A stretch of DNA of 64,000 nt from Brachyhypopomus gauderio (Eukaryota; Chordata; Actinopteri; Gymnotiformes; Hypopomidae). The position numbers were made by a program, and so were the translations under genes. Shown here piece after piece: positions 37,446 to 51,399 of this stretch (positions are counted from its first letter, which is position 1; each line of letters opens with the position of its first letter). The DNA lies in NCBI RefSeq assembly GCF_052324685.1, contig NC_135211.1:4786368-4850367 (forward strand), in the 5' to 3' direction. The notes under the pieces were generated by a model. It saw only the letters and a list, made by a program, of their open reading frames with translations. It had not been told where the DNA came from and made no database searches.

Positions 37446-37938
37446 GCACGGCATGCTGGGAAAAAAACATACTAGACACCGTGTTGTCACATGAAGGGGA
37501 GCGTGATGTGACAGGAGCTGAAGTTTGACGTTACATGAGTGGCAGCTGGAGACACAACCATGCTCGCGGAGGGCCAGTGAGAGCCACACAGATACCTCCC
37601 CTGTTCCTGTAGCCACAGTGGCCAAGCAAGCTTACACTGTGACTGGTTCAGACTGCAAAACACTATATAGCCTCTGCTGTAATATCTGGTGGATGTTACT
37701 TCCATCTCTGATGGAACTCACCAAGTCCAGCTAGTCAGTTGTCACATCTACACACTAGCGTAAAATGTGCTGGTTATGAATTTCAGCAAGAGAAAAATGC
37801 CAGCTGTGCACCATCCGAATGGAAAGGGTGGCGTGTAATCGCAGTCTTCAGCTCAGCACCACCCAAAAGGTGGGGACAATCTCAGTCCTCAACCCAGCAC
37901 CATCCAAAGGTTGGGGAGTAATCTCAGTCCCTGGCCAC

Positions 37939-38165
37939 ACTACGTTACACACCACGCATACTACATACTCAACAAGCACTACATTACACACTACGTTACA
38001 CACCACACATGCTACATACTCAACAAGCACTACATTACACACTACGTTACACACCACGCATACTACATACTCAACAAGCACTACATTACATACTATGTTA
38101 CACACCACGCATACTACATACTCATCATACACTGTTACATACTACATGTACTACATACCACACTC
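37939..38165 (+). repeat. 51-bp minisatellite, 3-4 copies
   Basis: The unit begins CACTACGTTACACACCACGC and repeats every 51 bases. It is built of CATACTACATACTCAACAAG and CACTACATTACA sub-blocks. It lies 0.5 kb after the map4k3 stop codon. Confidence 0.85.
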
Positions 38166-38319
38166 AACACAACACACTACATTTCACACCACACCTCACA
38201 CACTGCACAATAGATTTACACCTTACACTCACACTGTAGATTAGAACACAAGGCATCTTGTAATTCGAGTCCTGAAACGCCTAATTTTCACTGACTTTCA
38301 GAGGGCTTGCACGCACGCG

Positions 38320-38323
38320 CACG

Positions 38324-38405
<82 letters not shown>
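38320..38405 (+). repeat. (CA)n microsatellite
   Basis: A pure CA run preceded by a short CACG-rich block. Confidence 0.95.
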
Positions 38406-38407
<2 letters not shown>

Positions 38408-38576
38408 GGGACAGTTAGTTGAACGTCACCTTGCATTTCCCAGTATTGTTACCCATAATGGACATTGATCACACAAGTGCTTTACACACACTTATTTAAT
38501 TTCATGTACATATTGTTTACTCCTAACATTTGTGTAGATATCTGTGCATATGGGCTGTACATATGTACACATATAT

Positions 38577-38729
38577 AGGGCCGGAGTGGGCCACTTTTTC
38601 AGCCTTGGAGTTTCATGCCCAAATCCGGCCCAAAATTATTTTTCCCTCCCAATCGGCCCAAACTAGAGATTGACATGAGCCGACCCATCGGGAATCCTCC
38701 CGAATCTCCCGATTAGCCACTCCGGCTCT
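38577..38729. mobile_element. small MITE-like element with terminal inverted repeats
   Basis: It starts AGGGCCGGAGTGG and ends with the inverse of AGAGCCGGAGTGG (12 of 13 matching). The element is 153 bp and has no coding capacity. CACATAT occurs close to both ends but does not give a clean duplication, so the exact superfamily is uncertain; the termini look hAT-like. Confidence 0.65.
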
Positions 38730-38742
38730 GCACATATAGGTA

Positions 38743-38921
38743 CTACTGCGCTCCTGGAGGGCTTACTGGGGTACTGCTGCACTCCTGGAGGGCTTACTGG
38801 GGTACTGCTGCACTCCTGGAGGGCTTACTGGGGTACTGCTGCACTCCTGGAGGGCTTACTGGGGTACTGCTGCACTCCTGGAGGGCTTACTGGGGTACTG
38901 CTGCACTCCTGGAGGGCTTTT
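38743..38921 (+). repeat. 31-bp minisatellite, about 6 copies
   Basis: The unit begins TACTGCTGCACTCCTGGAGG, and copies after the first are nearly identical. Confidence 0.92.
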
Positions 38922-39041
38922 CTACAGAGCTGGTTTACCCCACGTTATATAGGGCAACAAAGCAGATGTGGTCATCTTCAAATCCTGCCTTCTTAATATC
39001 AGTGTTGGTTTTTATATTTCTTAGTCTGTTTTTACTATTTG

Positions 39042-39133
<92 letters not shown>
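39042..39133 (+). repeat. (AT)n microsatellite, about 90 bp
   Basis: A pure alternating AT run, self-complementary. The Tyr/Ile-rich open frames across it are artefacts. Confidence 0.95.
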
Positions 39134-39137
<4 letters not shown>

Positions 39138-40621
39138 CCCAAATACTGTGTTTTAATTCAATGGACATTTTATTGCTTTTAGATTTGTGGTATGCACTGT
39201 CAAAATTTGCACAAATCTTTTACGGTGTTTTAGGTGTATATCTAGGTCTATGTTAAAGCCATGGATACAGTAGCATGGAGTAATGGACAAGTAACCTTGT
39301 CAGGTATTTGTCCTACACAAATTGTTAAATAAACAAGGCCAAAGGGAGAAATCCTGCCAGTTTCTTGAGTAATGTCTGAGGAGGGCAGTTTGTCTTACAA
39401 AGCTTATGAAAATCAGAAAATATTCCATATTTAGATTTGAATACACTGGCTAAACATGCCTGAAGGTTCCTTGAGTGCCCCGCAAAAAGTAGCTACTTTT
39501 ACATGAATTTAAGTATGAGAATATATTTATAAAATACATTGTTTTTTATTGCTGTTCAAAGTATATTCAGACTTTACAGAAGAGATAAAAAGGTACTCTG
39601 CTCCACTTGTGTGTTAAAGCTATTCTTGATTATTTATTTCAAGAACTCTCACGCTGAACATCCTGTACATTCTGACAGCCATCACCAAGTGCAAATAAAG
39701 ATGTCTATGGCTGTCTTGGGCTCTCTAATCTAACAGCAAAGATGTATCGAGTTCCGGTTGTATTAATCAATCAGGAAACTTTTCTACTAGGAGATGGACC
39801 TTCCTGCTTGTAAATTATTTTACATACTTTTTACAACTTTTTATGGCTGAAGAACAGGGAACAGGCTGGGAGAGTGGATTATTCATTTAGCTGCACCCTT
39901 AGTCTGGTAGAAGTTAGCAAGAAATGCAAACTCTTACAGCAGCACGGTTCAGCTTGGCGACCTTGTGAGTGCTGTATGAAGTAGTTGAACCCAGTATTCA
40001 ACATCTTCCTGTAGTGCTTTACTGGGATCTTCAGAAAATAAAAATGCAACAACAATTGATTAATTAAAAGAAATAATTTATTCAGTCACTTCCTTTCCGA
40101 AGTCCTGCCTCCTGGGAAATGTGTACATATGTAAGCACACTACAGGCTACAGCCGCTTAATAGAAAGCAAGCGGCTCTTGTTAACAATGGGCTTGTAAGC
40201 ACGAAGCTTCAATCTGGGGGTATCGAGGTTTAAGTGGCCATTAACTTGGCCACTTAAGTGGCCAAGCAGATTTAAGTTTGCTCAAGCAGAATAAATGTTC
40301 AGTGTCGCAATCCTGAGAACCCCATAATGCAATGGTATGGCAGAATAATAGCAGAATGACAGAGGTACGACTGTTCCTTTCAGACTGTTTTGTACATATT
40401 GTTAAATAAAACGGTTTTTCATAATGCCTGTAATGTCATTTCTTACCAAACAAGTACACTAGGAAACTGCCATTGCAACTAGCATACTCTTAATGTTTTG
40501 TGTAAAAGAAGCATGGCAAGTTCAATGAATTTTACTTCTGAATTCTGAAACAATGGTACGTTCTGAATTACACTTTATCCGTGCATCTGCGAAAATGTGC
40601 GGACGTCGTACTTAGACGTGT

Positions 40622-40637
40622 GCAGTAGGGGGCAGCA
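40622..40637 (+). promoter_or_regulatory. CTCF-like motif upstream of pecr
   Basis: GCAGTAGGGGGCAGCA resembles the CTCF core on the plus strand. It lies about 430 bases before the pecr start codon. This is a sequence match only. Confidence 0.3.
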
Positions 40638-41062
40638 TCCCAACACAGAGCAATGAATGTATCTCGATCTGCATTATAGAGAATGTTTCAAAAACTAGTG
40701 CTGGAAGTCCTCTGCTAAACTTTAGATTTAACGTTGTAGACCTTAAATGCAAACACAGCTTGCTAAAATTATCAACATTTCTATGAATAAAACGTAGTGT
40801 TTTTACTTCATAAAACATTTTTGTTCTTATTTTATTTATAATTTTTTTTTTTTTGAATGTGTGTGTTTTTTCGTCACTTTTCAAGCAAAACGTTTTTAGT
40901 CTCTGGACCTGAGGACTGTCAAGGTCCAGATCACACTTAGTACACTCTGCTAGCCAGGAACGGAATAGAGGCAAAATAGAGACTTTTATTTTGAAAGTGG
41001 TTTCGAACAGACCTTTGTGTCGAACTTAAACCTATTTTCCAAAGGAATTTCAGCAGATAAAC

Positions 41063-43615
<2,553 letters not shown>

Positions 43616-43675
43616 GACCGCCATCTCCCTCTAAGGGTCTTGTTTGTGGCACAACAAAACTGCGTGAAGAGAAAT

Positions 43676-43693
43676 AATAAATAAGTAAATAAA
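43676..43693 (+). terminator. pecr: probable pecr polyadenylation signals
   Basis: AATAAA occurs at 43676-43681 and 43688-43693, about 60-75 bases after the stop codon. They are the first such signals downstream of the gene. Confidence 0.5.
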
Positions 43694-43857
43694 TGCATAC
43701 ATTTGATACACAAAACGATGTGGGGTGTTGATTCTGCATTTTGCTTTGTTGCTTTATTTGTTTATGTATTTTTCCTGGATTCTGGATGTAAATTCATATT
43801 TTTTTTAATAGGTTTTACTTTTTGTGTTTTTTATTTATTTTTTACGAGTGTTGCAGA

Positions 43858-44202
43858 CATGGACGTAGTTTTGATTTCATAAGTGGGGGGGACACAACCT
43901 GGGGTGGCGAAATGTTGAGCGGGGGGGGGGGGGGGGGGTGGTTGAATGAAAATTGTTGAGCGCTGTGAACAAAAATTGTTGAGCGGGGGGGGGGGGGGGG
44001 AGCTCGGAGCTGCATGATCCTAGTGCTAGATTTGTCGCTATTTGGATATTGTTTTTTTAACCGTTAAAAAGTGGGGGGGACATGACTTCGTCGCTACTTA
44101 AATATTTGGTTTTAACTGTAAAAACTGGGGGGGACCAAAACCGGCTTTTGAAAAAGTGGGGGGGACATGTCCCCCCCGTCCCCCCCCAAAACTACGTCCG
44201 TG
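43858..44202. mobile_element. hAT-like MITE, copy 1 (345 bp)
   Basis: Termini are CATGGACGTAGTTTTG and the inverse of CACGGACGTAGTTTTG (15 of 16). It is flanked by the exact 8-bp duplication GTTGCAGA (43850-43857 and 44203-44210), diagnostic of hAT-type insertion. The inside has long G runs near 43920 and 43985 and the partly palindromic GGGGGGACATGTCCCCCC near the right end. It has no coding capacity. Copy 2 is at 56893-57167. Confidence 0.92.
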
Positions 44203-44329
44203 GTTGCAGAGTAGTGTCTGGTCTGCATATTGAAATAAAGTAAACACCATCTGTGGTGATTCTTTATTAAACTGATATTGCTAATGTATTCATAATCATA
44301 TCTCCAGTACATACCGTATGAATGCGTGA

Positions 44330-44700
44330 GCTACTGTAAGTTTATATATGAACCCAAGACGAGAGTTACGAGGATATTACACGTATTACCTGTCGACGTT
44401 AGACGCGAACTGCGCTTAAACTACCGGTTACCGGGCAGAGAACAGCGCCGTACTTGGCACGTGCGGAGGACCCCGCGAGCTCAGCCAACATTTCCTATTA
44501 TTCCCTATTGGTGGAAAACGGGATTCAGACGGGCGCGGTGCCGGTGTACCGACAACCGTACAGAATAATCACGCGGATTACAAATCAGTTCAGTGCAAAT
44601 ATACATTTAGCAGGAACATTGCGACGGTTTCGTACGGTTTCTTAGCGAGAATAAAAGGCAATTCAGACATTTCGTTTTAATTTGCCTGCCTCTGAATACA
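44330..44700 (+). promoter_or_regulatory. tmem169: CpG-rich segment, probable tmem169 promoter and non-coding first exon
   Basis: CpG density is clearly higher here than around it (CGACG, GCGCGG, CGCGAG). It ends in CTGAATACAG|GTAAGT at 44700, a consensus splice donor. No coding region starts here. It is the best candidate for the 5' untranslated exon that would splice to the acceptor at 51391, but that is inference from position and composition. Confidence 0.45.
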
Positions 44701-46135
44701 GGTAAGTCGACCAAGGACGGAGCATATATTTAAAATATGGATTAATCTGTGTTTGAATGTAACTGTCGAGTCCAAACATAATGGTTCGTTTTAATAGCGG
44801 TGTGAGGAGTTTCATACACGCATCCCAAAGGTGTGGCTTTCATTTCATTATAGGCGAGATTTGTTTCCTTTTCCCCAAAATTTCACATCGAGGTATTTGA
44901 GACATTTACTTTAATTATTTAGAAAAGAAGAGAGCGAGCATAATCGACATGACAAAATCTAAGACGATGTCAACGCCGGAGAATTATAACATCTACCGGC
45001 AAGAATTCTGCAGCGGAGCCGTCAGTCTCCACAATAGGCGTAGGCTGTGGGCATCGTGGTGTCGGCAGCTACTGGACATCCCCAATAATTGACACACGCT
45101 GTAAATTTTAAAGAGAGACATTTGAATTTATTTGCATTTTCTTAATTTTCACTAATATCAAAGGTTGTTGTATCAACCTCAGTGGTTCATGCTGGCAAAT
45201 AGGCCTGTTTAAAGCACTAAGGTAATGTGAGGCTGCAGAAGCCTTTTGTTTTGTTTCGGGTGACAGTTCCGTGTCTTAAGATATTCCAAGGATGATACAT
45301 TTACTAGGATATTTTTTAAATGAAAAGCACAATAATCATGCAATTTTAAACAGAAATACCTTTGGTTTGCTTCCTGCTATATGAATATACAAAAAAATCA
45401 TAATAGAAAAGCCAATGTACCCATTAAACAGGGGTGCTGGAGGGCTGTTAAAATGATTATAATGGCCCAAATAAAGACTGTGGTGGTGGGGCCACTGTGA
45501 TGTCTTCTCATGGGCCCCCAAGTCCCTGGTGGTGCCCTTGACATTGCTCTAAGTCACACTCACTATTTGGATGCTGGACACAAACCTGATGCCCCAACCT
45601 TTACAACTTAGCCCTCTCAGGACAGTATTTCTTTATACTGAAGATATAATGTGTACACACTAGAAGGTCCTATATCTAAAAATAGCTATAGATCATTTAC
45701 TTTTACAAAGTAGGCATTTTTTACTGTTACCATCTTAAGCCAAAATCTAGGCCCTGTTACAACTATATTGTGTTGCGATGTACATTCTGAGAGCAACATT
45801 ATAACCTAGTAACTAAATTCTTCGTGGATAATATTCAGAGGCACATAAGCTAGTAAAAAAAACTTGCAAGAGCACAAATCTCATAACAGAGCTGTCACGT
45901 ATGAGTGAAGTGAGATTTAGATCATTAAGAAGATAAATAAGGACGGCATACTAACCCATTTATATTTTAAAATAACCTGCAATAATAGCCTACACTAGTG
46001 ATGCGCTATTGTAATATTATGCATAGTATGCTTGCTATTGCTAATATCAATATTAATTCATAACATTTTTAAAGAATTAGTTATGAGAGTTATGAGTTTT
46101 AATTGTTTCTTAAACAGTTTTAATAAATACTTCTC
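44701..46135 (+). other. first part of the presumed tmem169 intron
   Basis: Unique AT-rich sequence. No exon, RNA gene or element is recognised. Confidence 0.5.
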
Positions 46136-46505
46136 CTCACACTTATCCTGCTCTAATACAGACTCCTCACTCTTAACCTCCTCTAATACAGACTCCTCAA
46201 TCTTTCTTAACCTACTCTAATACAGACTCATCACTCTTACCCTCCTCTAATACAGACTCCTCACTCTTACCCTCCTCTAATACAGACTCCTCACTCTTAA
46301 CTTACTCTAATACAGACTCATCACTCTTACCCTCCTCTAATACAGACTCCTCACTCTTAACATCCTCTAATACAGACTCATCACTCTTACCCTCCTCTAA
46401 TACAGACTCCTCACTCTTAACATCCTCTAATACAGACTCATCACTCTTACCCTCCTCTAATACAGACTCCTCACTCTTAACATCCTCTAATACAGACTCA
46501 TCACT
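46136..46505 (+). repeat. 30-bp satellite, left block, about 12 copies
   Basis: The unit is CTCTTACCCTCCTCTAATAC followed by AGACTCATCA, 30 bases. Variants have AACATCCTCT in place of ACCCTCCTCT and CTCC in place of CATC. This block is cut from the main array at 47761 by a SINE and a hAT-like element. Confidence 0.92.
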
Positions 46506-46506
46506 C

Positions 46507-46812
46507 TTGGCCTGGCGGTTAGGGAACTGGACTTGTGACCGGAGGGTCGTGGGTTCGATTCCCAGACAGGCCATGACTGAGGTGCCCTTGAGCAAGGCAC
46601 CTAACCCCATCTGCTCCCCGGGCGCCGGGCTAGGGCTGCCCACCGCTCTGGGCACGTGTGATCCACAGCCCCTAGTAATCACTAGTGTGTGTGTGTGTTC
46701 TGACTGCACAGATGGGTTAAAAGCGGAGGACAAATTTCGATTGGGGTGTAAAAATCACAATTGACAAAATATGGCACATTTCATTTCATTTCATTTCATT
46801 TTCATTTCATTT
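46507..46812 (+). mobile_element. tRNA-derived SINE
   Basis: The head is tRNA-like: an A-box-like TGGCGGTTAGGG near 46513 and a perfect B box GGTTCGATTCC at 46552-46562. The body contains GCCCTTGAGCAAGGCACCTA, a block common to fish V-SINE/HE1-type elements. The 3' tail is (TTTCA)n. It is inserted in the 30-bp satellite. The short open frames across it are not genes. Confidence 0.85.
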
Positions 46813-46825
46813 CTTACCCTCCTCT

Positions 46826-47760
46826 AGGGCTGCCACAAACGATTATTTTTATAGTCGACTAATCAACGACTAATTTTTATGATTAGTCGACTAATCGGAC
46901 CAAATGTTAATTGAATATAAAACATACAGCTTATCGCACTAGAATGCAGCTGCTATTATATAACCATCATTAGATTTCAGCTATATGTTAACTAAAACTA
47001 AAAACAATTTATATCATAGTTCATTAAACCTTTAATGAAATATGCAGCTTGTTGCAACAAACTGATTAAAATAAGGATAAGGCAGTGGCTTATACAACAC
47101 AAATATAAATACATTAATAAAGAATTTTTTTTCTTTCGTTCATTCGTCTCTGGCATCAAACTTAACTACATTTAAATCAAATTAGGTAGGTACCTGAAAC
47201 TAAGGAATTATTCACAAAAATAAAGTTTTGGTCTCACTGACGTTACAGAAAACACATGAATGCGTGCTAAGGCTAATGAAACAAATCGCCATCGCTAATG
47301 TTAACTTTTACAGCTACCACGATGAGCAAGTACTAAGTTAACGCTCGTTTTACGCTCATTTTAGCAGCTAACTAAATTTGAGACATTGTCACAATCAGTC
47401 ACAACCTTTTCAGGAGCTTGTACATCGCGGTTGTGCTGCCGTGGAATCTGCCTTGCAGATATTGCATTGCATGCGTTTCTCTTTCATTTTCTTAGTGATC
47501 CCACACTTTTGAGATCCGTAGCCGGGTAGCCATGATACCAGAGCCTGTCTGTATAACGTCCTGGGATGTCGTCCACTGCCTACCAAGGTTTCCACTACTG
47601 CGCATGTGCATCAAGGACAGAAAGGCAGATACAGCAGTGGAGCAGTTTGGAGAGAAAAAAGTAAAAAAAATGACACATCGACTAATCGACTATTAAATTA
47701 GTCGTCGACTATTTTATTAGTCGACATAATCGTGACTAGTCGACTAATCGTGGCAGCCAT
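46826..47760. mobile_element. non-autonomous hAT-like element (935 bp)
   Basis: It starts AGGGCTGCCACAAACGATTA and ends ACTAATCGTGGCAGCCAT, imperfect inverted termini of the hAT (Ac) type. Sub-terminal regions are full of the palindromic TAGTCGACTAATCG. ACCCTCCTCT flanks both sides, but that string is part of the satellite unit, so the duplication length is ambiguous. A minus-strand piece at 47410-47595 (CGITKKMKEKRMQCNICKAD) looks like the decayed BED zinc finger of a hAT transposase. Confidence 0.75.
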
Positions 47761-50700
47761 ACCCTCCTCTAATACAGACTCATCACTCTTACCCTCCTTT
47801 AATACAGACTCACCACTCTTACCCTCCTCTAATACAGACTCCTCACTCTTAACCTCCTCTAATACAGACTCACCACTCTTAACCTCCTCTAATACATTCT
47901 AATACAGACTCCTCACTCTTACCCTCCTCTAATACAGACTCATCACTCTTACCCTCCTCTAATACAGACTCATCACTCTTACCCTCCTCTAATACAGACT
48001 CATCACTCTTACCCTCATCTAATACAGACTCAACACTCTTACCCTCCTCTTATACAGACTCATCACTCTTACCCTCCTCTAATACAGACTCACCACTCTT
48101 AACCTCCTCTAATACAGACTCACCACTCTTAACCTCCTCTAATACATTCTAATACAGACTCCTCACTCTTACCCTCCTCTAATACAGACTCATCACTCTT
48201 ACCCTCCTCTAATACAGACTCATCACTCTTACTCTCCTCTAATACAGACTCAACACTCTTATCCTGCACTAATACAGACTCATCACTCTTACCCTCCTCT
48301 AATACAGACTCATCACTCTTACCCTCCTCTAATAAAGACTCCTCACTCTTATTCTGCTCTAATACAGACTCCTCACTCTTACCCTCCTCTAATACAGACT
48401 CCTCACTCTGAACATCCTCTAATACAGACTCATCACTCTTACCCTCCTCTAATACAGACTCCTCACTCTTAACATCCTCTAATACAGACTCATCACTCTT
48501 ACTCTCCTCTAATACAGACTCATCACTCTTAACCTCCTCTAATACAGACTCCTCACTCTTAACATCCTCTAATACAGACTCATCACTCTTACCCTCCTCT
48601 AATACAGACTCATCACTCTTAACATCCTCTAATACAGACTCCTCACTCTTACCCTCATCTAATACAGACTCCTCACTCTTAACATCCTCTAATACAGACT
48701 CATCACTCTTACCCTCCTCTAATACAGACTCATCACTCTTACCCTCATCTAATACAGACTCAACACTCTTAACATCCTCTAATACAGACTCCTCACTCTT
48801 AACATCCTCTAATACAGACTCATCACTCTTACCCTCCTCTAATACAGACTCACCACTCTTAACCTCCTCTAATACAGACTCACCACTCTTAACCTCCTCT
48901 AATACATTCTAATACAGACTCCTCACTCTTACCCTCCTCTAATACAGACTCCTCACTCTTAACATCCTCTAATACAGACTCATAACTCTTAACATCCTCT
49001 AATACAGACTCACCACTCTTAACCTCCTCTAATACAGACTCACCACTCTTAACCTCCTCTAATACATTCTAATACAGACTCCTCACTCTTACCCTCCTCT
49101 AATACAGACTCATCACTCTTACTCTCCTCTAATACAGACTCAACACTCTTATCCTGCACTAATACAGACTCATCACTCTTACCCTCCTCTAATACAGACT
49201 CATCACTCTTACCCTCCTCTAATAAAGACTCCTCACTCTTATCCTGCTCTAATACAGACTCCTCACTCTTACCCTCCTCTAATACAGACTCCTCACTCTT
49301 AACATCCTCTAATACAGACTCATCACTCTTACCCTCCTCTAATACAGACTCCTCACTCTTACCCTCCTCTAATACAGACTCATCACTCTTACCCTCCTCT
49401 AATACAGACTCATCACTCTTACTCTCCTCTAATACAGACTCATCACTCTTAACCTCCTCTAATACAGACTCCTCACTCTTAACATCCTCTAATACAGACT
49501 CATCACTCTTACCCTCCTCTAATACAGACTCCTCACTCTTAACATCCTCTAATACAGACTCCTCACTCTTACCCTCCTCTAATACAGACTCCTCACTCTT
49601 AACATCCTCTAATACAGACTCATCACTCTTACCCTCCTCTAATACAGACTCCTCACTCTTAACATCCTCTAATACAGACTCATCACTCTTACCCTCCTCT
49701 AATACAGACTCATCACTCTTACTCTCCTCTAATACAGACTCATCACTCTTAACCTCCTCTAATACAGACTCATCACTCTTACCCTCCTCTAAAACAGTCT
49801 CCTCACTCTTACCCCCCTCTAATACAGACTCATCACTCTTACCCTCCTCTAATACAGACTCATCACTCTTAACATCCTCTAATACAGACTCATCACTCTT
49901 ACCCTCCTCTAATACAGACTCCTCACTCTTAACATCCTCTAATACAGACTCATCACTCTTACCCTCCTCTAATACAGACTCATCACTCTTACCCTCATCT
50001 AATACAGACTCAACACTCTTACCCTCCTCTTATACAGACTCATCACTCTTACCCTCCTCTAATACAGACTCATCACTCTTAACATCCTCTAATACAGACT
50101 CACCACTCTTAACCTCCTCTAATACAGACTCACCACTCTTAACCTCCTCTAATACATTCTAATACAGACTCCTCACTCTTACCCTCCTCTAATACAGACT
50201 CATCACTCTTACTCTCCTCTAATACAGACTCAACACTCTTATCCTGCACTAATACAGACTCATCACTCTTACCCTCCTCTAATACAGACTCATCACTCTT
50301 ACCCTCCTCTAATAAAGACTCCTCACTCTTATCCTGCTCTAATACAGACTCCCCACTCTTACCCTCCTCTAATACAGACTCCTCACTCTTAACATCCTCT
50401 AATACAGACTCATCACTCTTACCCTCCTCTAATACAGACTCCTCACTCTTACCCTCCTCTAATACAGACTCATCACTCTTACCCTCCTCTAATACAGACT
50501 CATCACTCTTACTCTCCTCTAATACAGACTCATCACTCTTAACCTCCTCTAATACAGACTCCTCACTCTTAACATCCTCTAATACAGACTCATCACTCTT
50601 ACCCTCCTCTAATACAGACTCCTCACTCTTAACATCCTCTAATACAGACTCCTCACTCTTACCCTCCTCTAATACAGACTCCTCACTCTTAACATCCTCT

Positions 50701-51390
50701 AATACAGACTCATCACTCTTACCCTCCTCTAATACAGACTCCTCACTCTTAACATCCTCTAATACAGACTCATCACTCTTACCCTCCTCTAATGCAGACT
50801 CATCACTCTTACTCTCCTCTAATACAGACTCATCACTCTTAACCTCCTCTAATACAGACTCATCACTCTTACCCTCCTCTAAAACAGTCTCCTCACTCTT
50901 ACCCTCCTCTAATACAGACTCATCACTCTTACCCTCCTCTAATACAGACTCATCACTCTTAACATCCTCTAATACAGACTCATCACTCTTACCCTCCTCT
51001 AATACAGACTCCTCACTCTTAACATCCTCTAATACAGACTCATCACTCTTACCCTCCTCTAAAACAGTCTCCTCACTCTTAACATCCTCTAATACAGACT
51101 CATCACTCTTAACCTCCTCTAATACAGACTCCTCACTCTTACCCTCCTCTAATACAGACTCATCACTCTTACCCTCCTCTAATACAGACTCCTCACTCTT
51201 AACATCCTCTAATACAGACTCCTCACTCTTACCCTCCTCTAATACAGACTCATCACTCTTACCCTCCTCTAATACAGACTCCTCACTCTTAACATCCTCT
51301 AATACAGACTCATCACTCTTAACCTCCTCTAAAACAGACTCATCACTCTTACCCTCCTCTAATACAGACTCCTCACTCTTATCCTGCTAA
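47761..51390 (+). repeat. 30-bp satellite, main block, about 121 copies
   Basis: The same unit as at 46136. Rare marker variants recur at fixed distances of 1090 bases: AATACATTCT at 49061 and 50151, ATCCTGCACT at 49151 and 50241, AATAAAGACT at 49221 and 50311, AAAACAGTCT at 49791 and 50881. A block of about 36 units was therefore duplicated as a whole. The AATACATTCT variant adds ten bases. The array ends directly at the acceptor of the tmem169 coding exon. Confidence 0.93.
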
Positions 51391-51399
51391 GGGTCAAGG

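Larger units (their letters stand above)
37446..41062 (+). other. intergenic region between map4k3 and pecr
   Basis: It contains the map4k3 3' untranslated region (extent not determined), a 51-bp array at 37939-38165, (CA)n at about 38320-38405, a MITE at 38577-38729, a 31-bp array at 38743-38921, (AT)n at 39042-39133 and a CTCF-like motif at 40622-40637. No coding region was recognised. Confidence 0.6.

Noticed and set aside
38935..39256. Ile/Tyr-rich frames on both strands
   Set aside because: They are the (AT)n microsatellite.
40612..40974. 120-codon minus-strand frame (MPLFRSWLAECTKCDLDLDS)
   Set aside because: No family recognised, it spans a poly-T run, and it lacks splice or start context upstream of pecr.
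43850..44210. G-rich segments regarded as a CpG island or telomere-like repeat
   Set aside because: The segment is a transposable element with terminal repeats and an 8-bp target duplication; the G-runs recur in its second copy.
46509..46575. tRNA gene
   Set aside because: The A and B boxes are present, but the sequence continues into a SINE body and a (TTTCA)n tail, and the cloverleaf is not intact.
46302..46733. Minus-strand acidic decapeptide repeat (SDESVLEEGK)
   Set aside because: It comes from the 30-bp satellite, continues across a SINE, and is shifted by ten-base variants elsewhere in the array. The plus strand is equally open. Nothing suggests translation.
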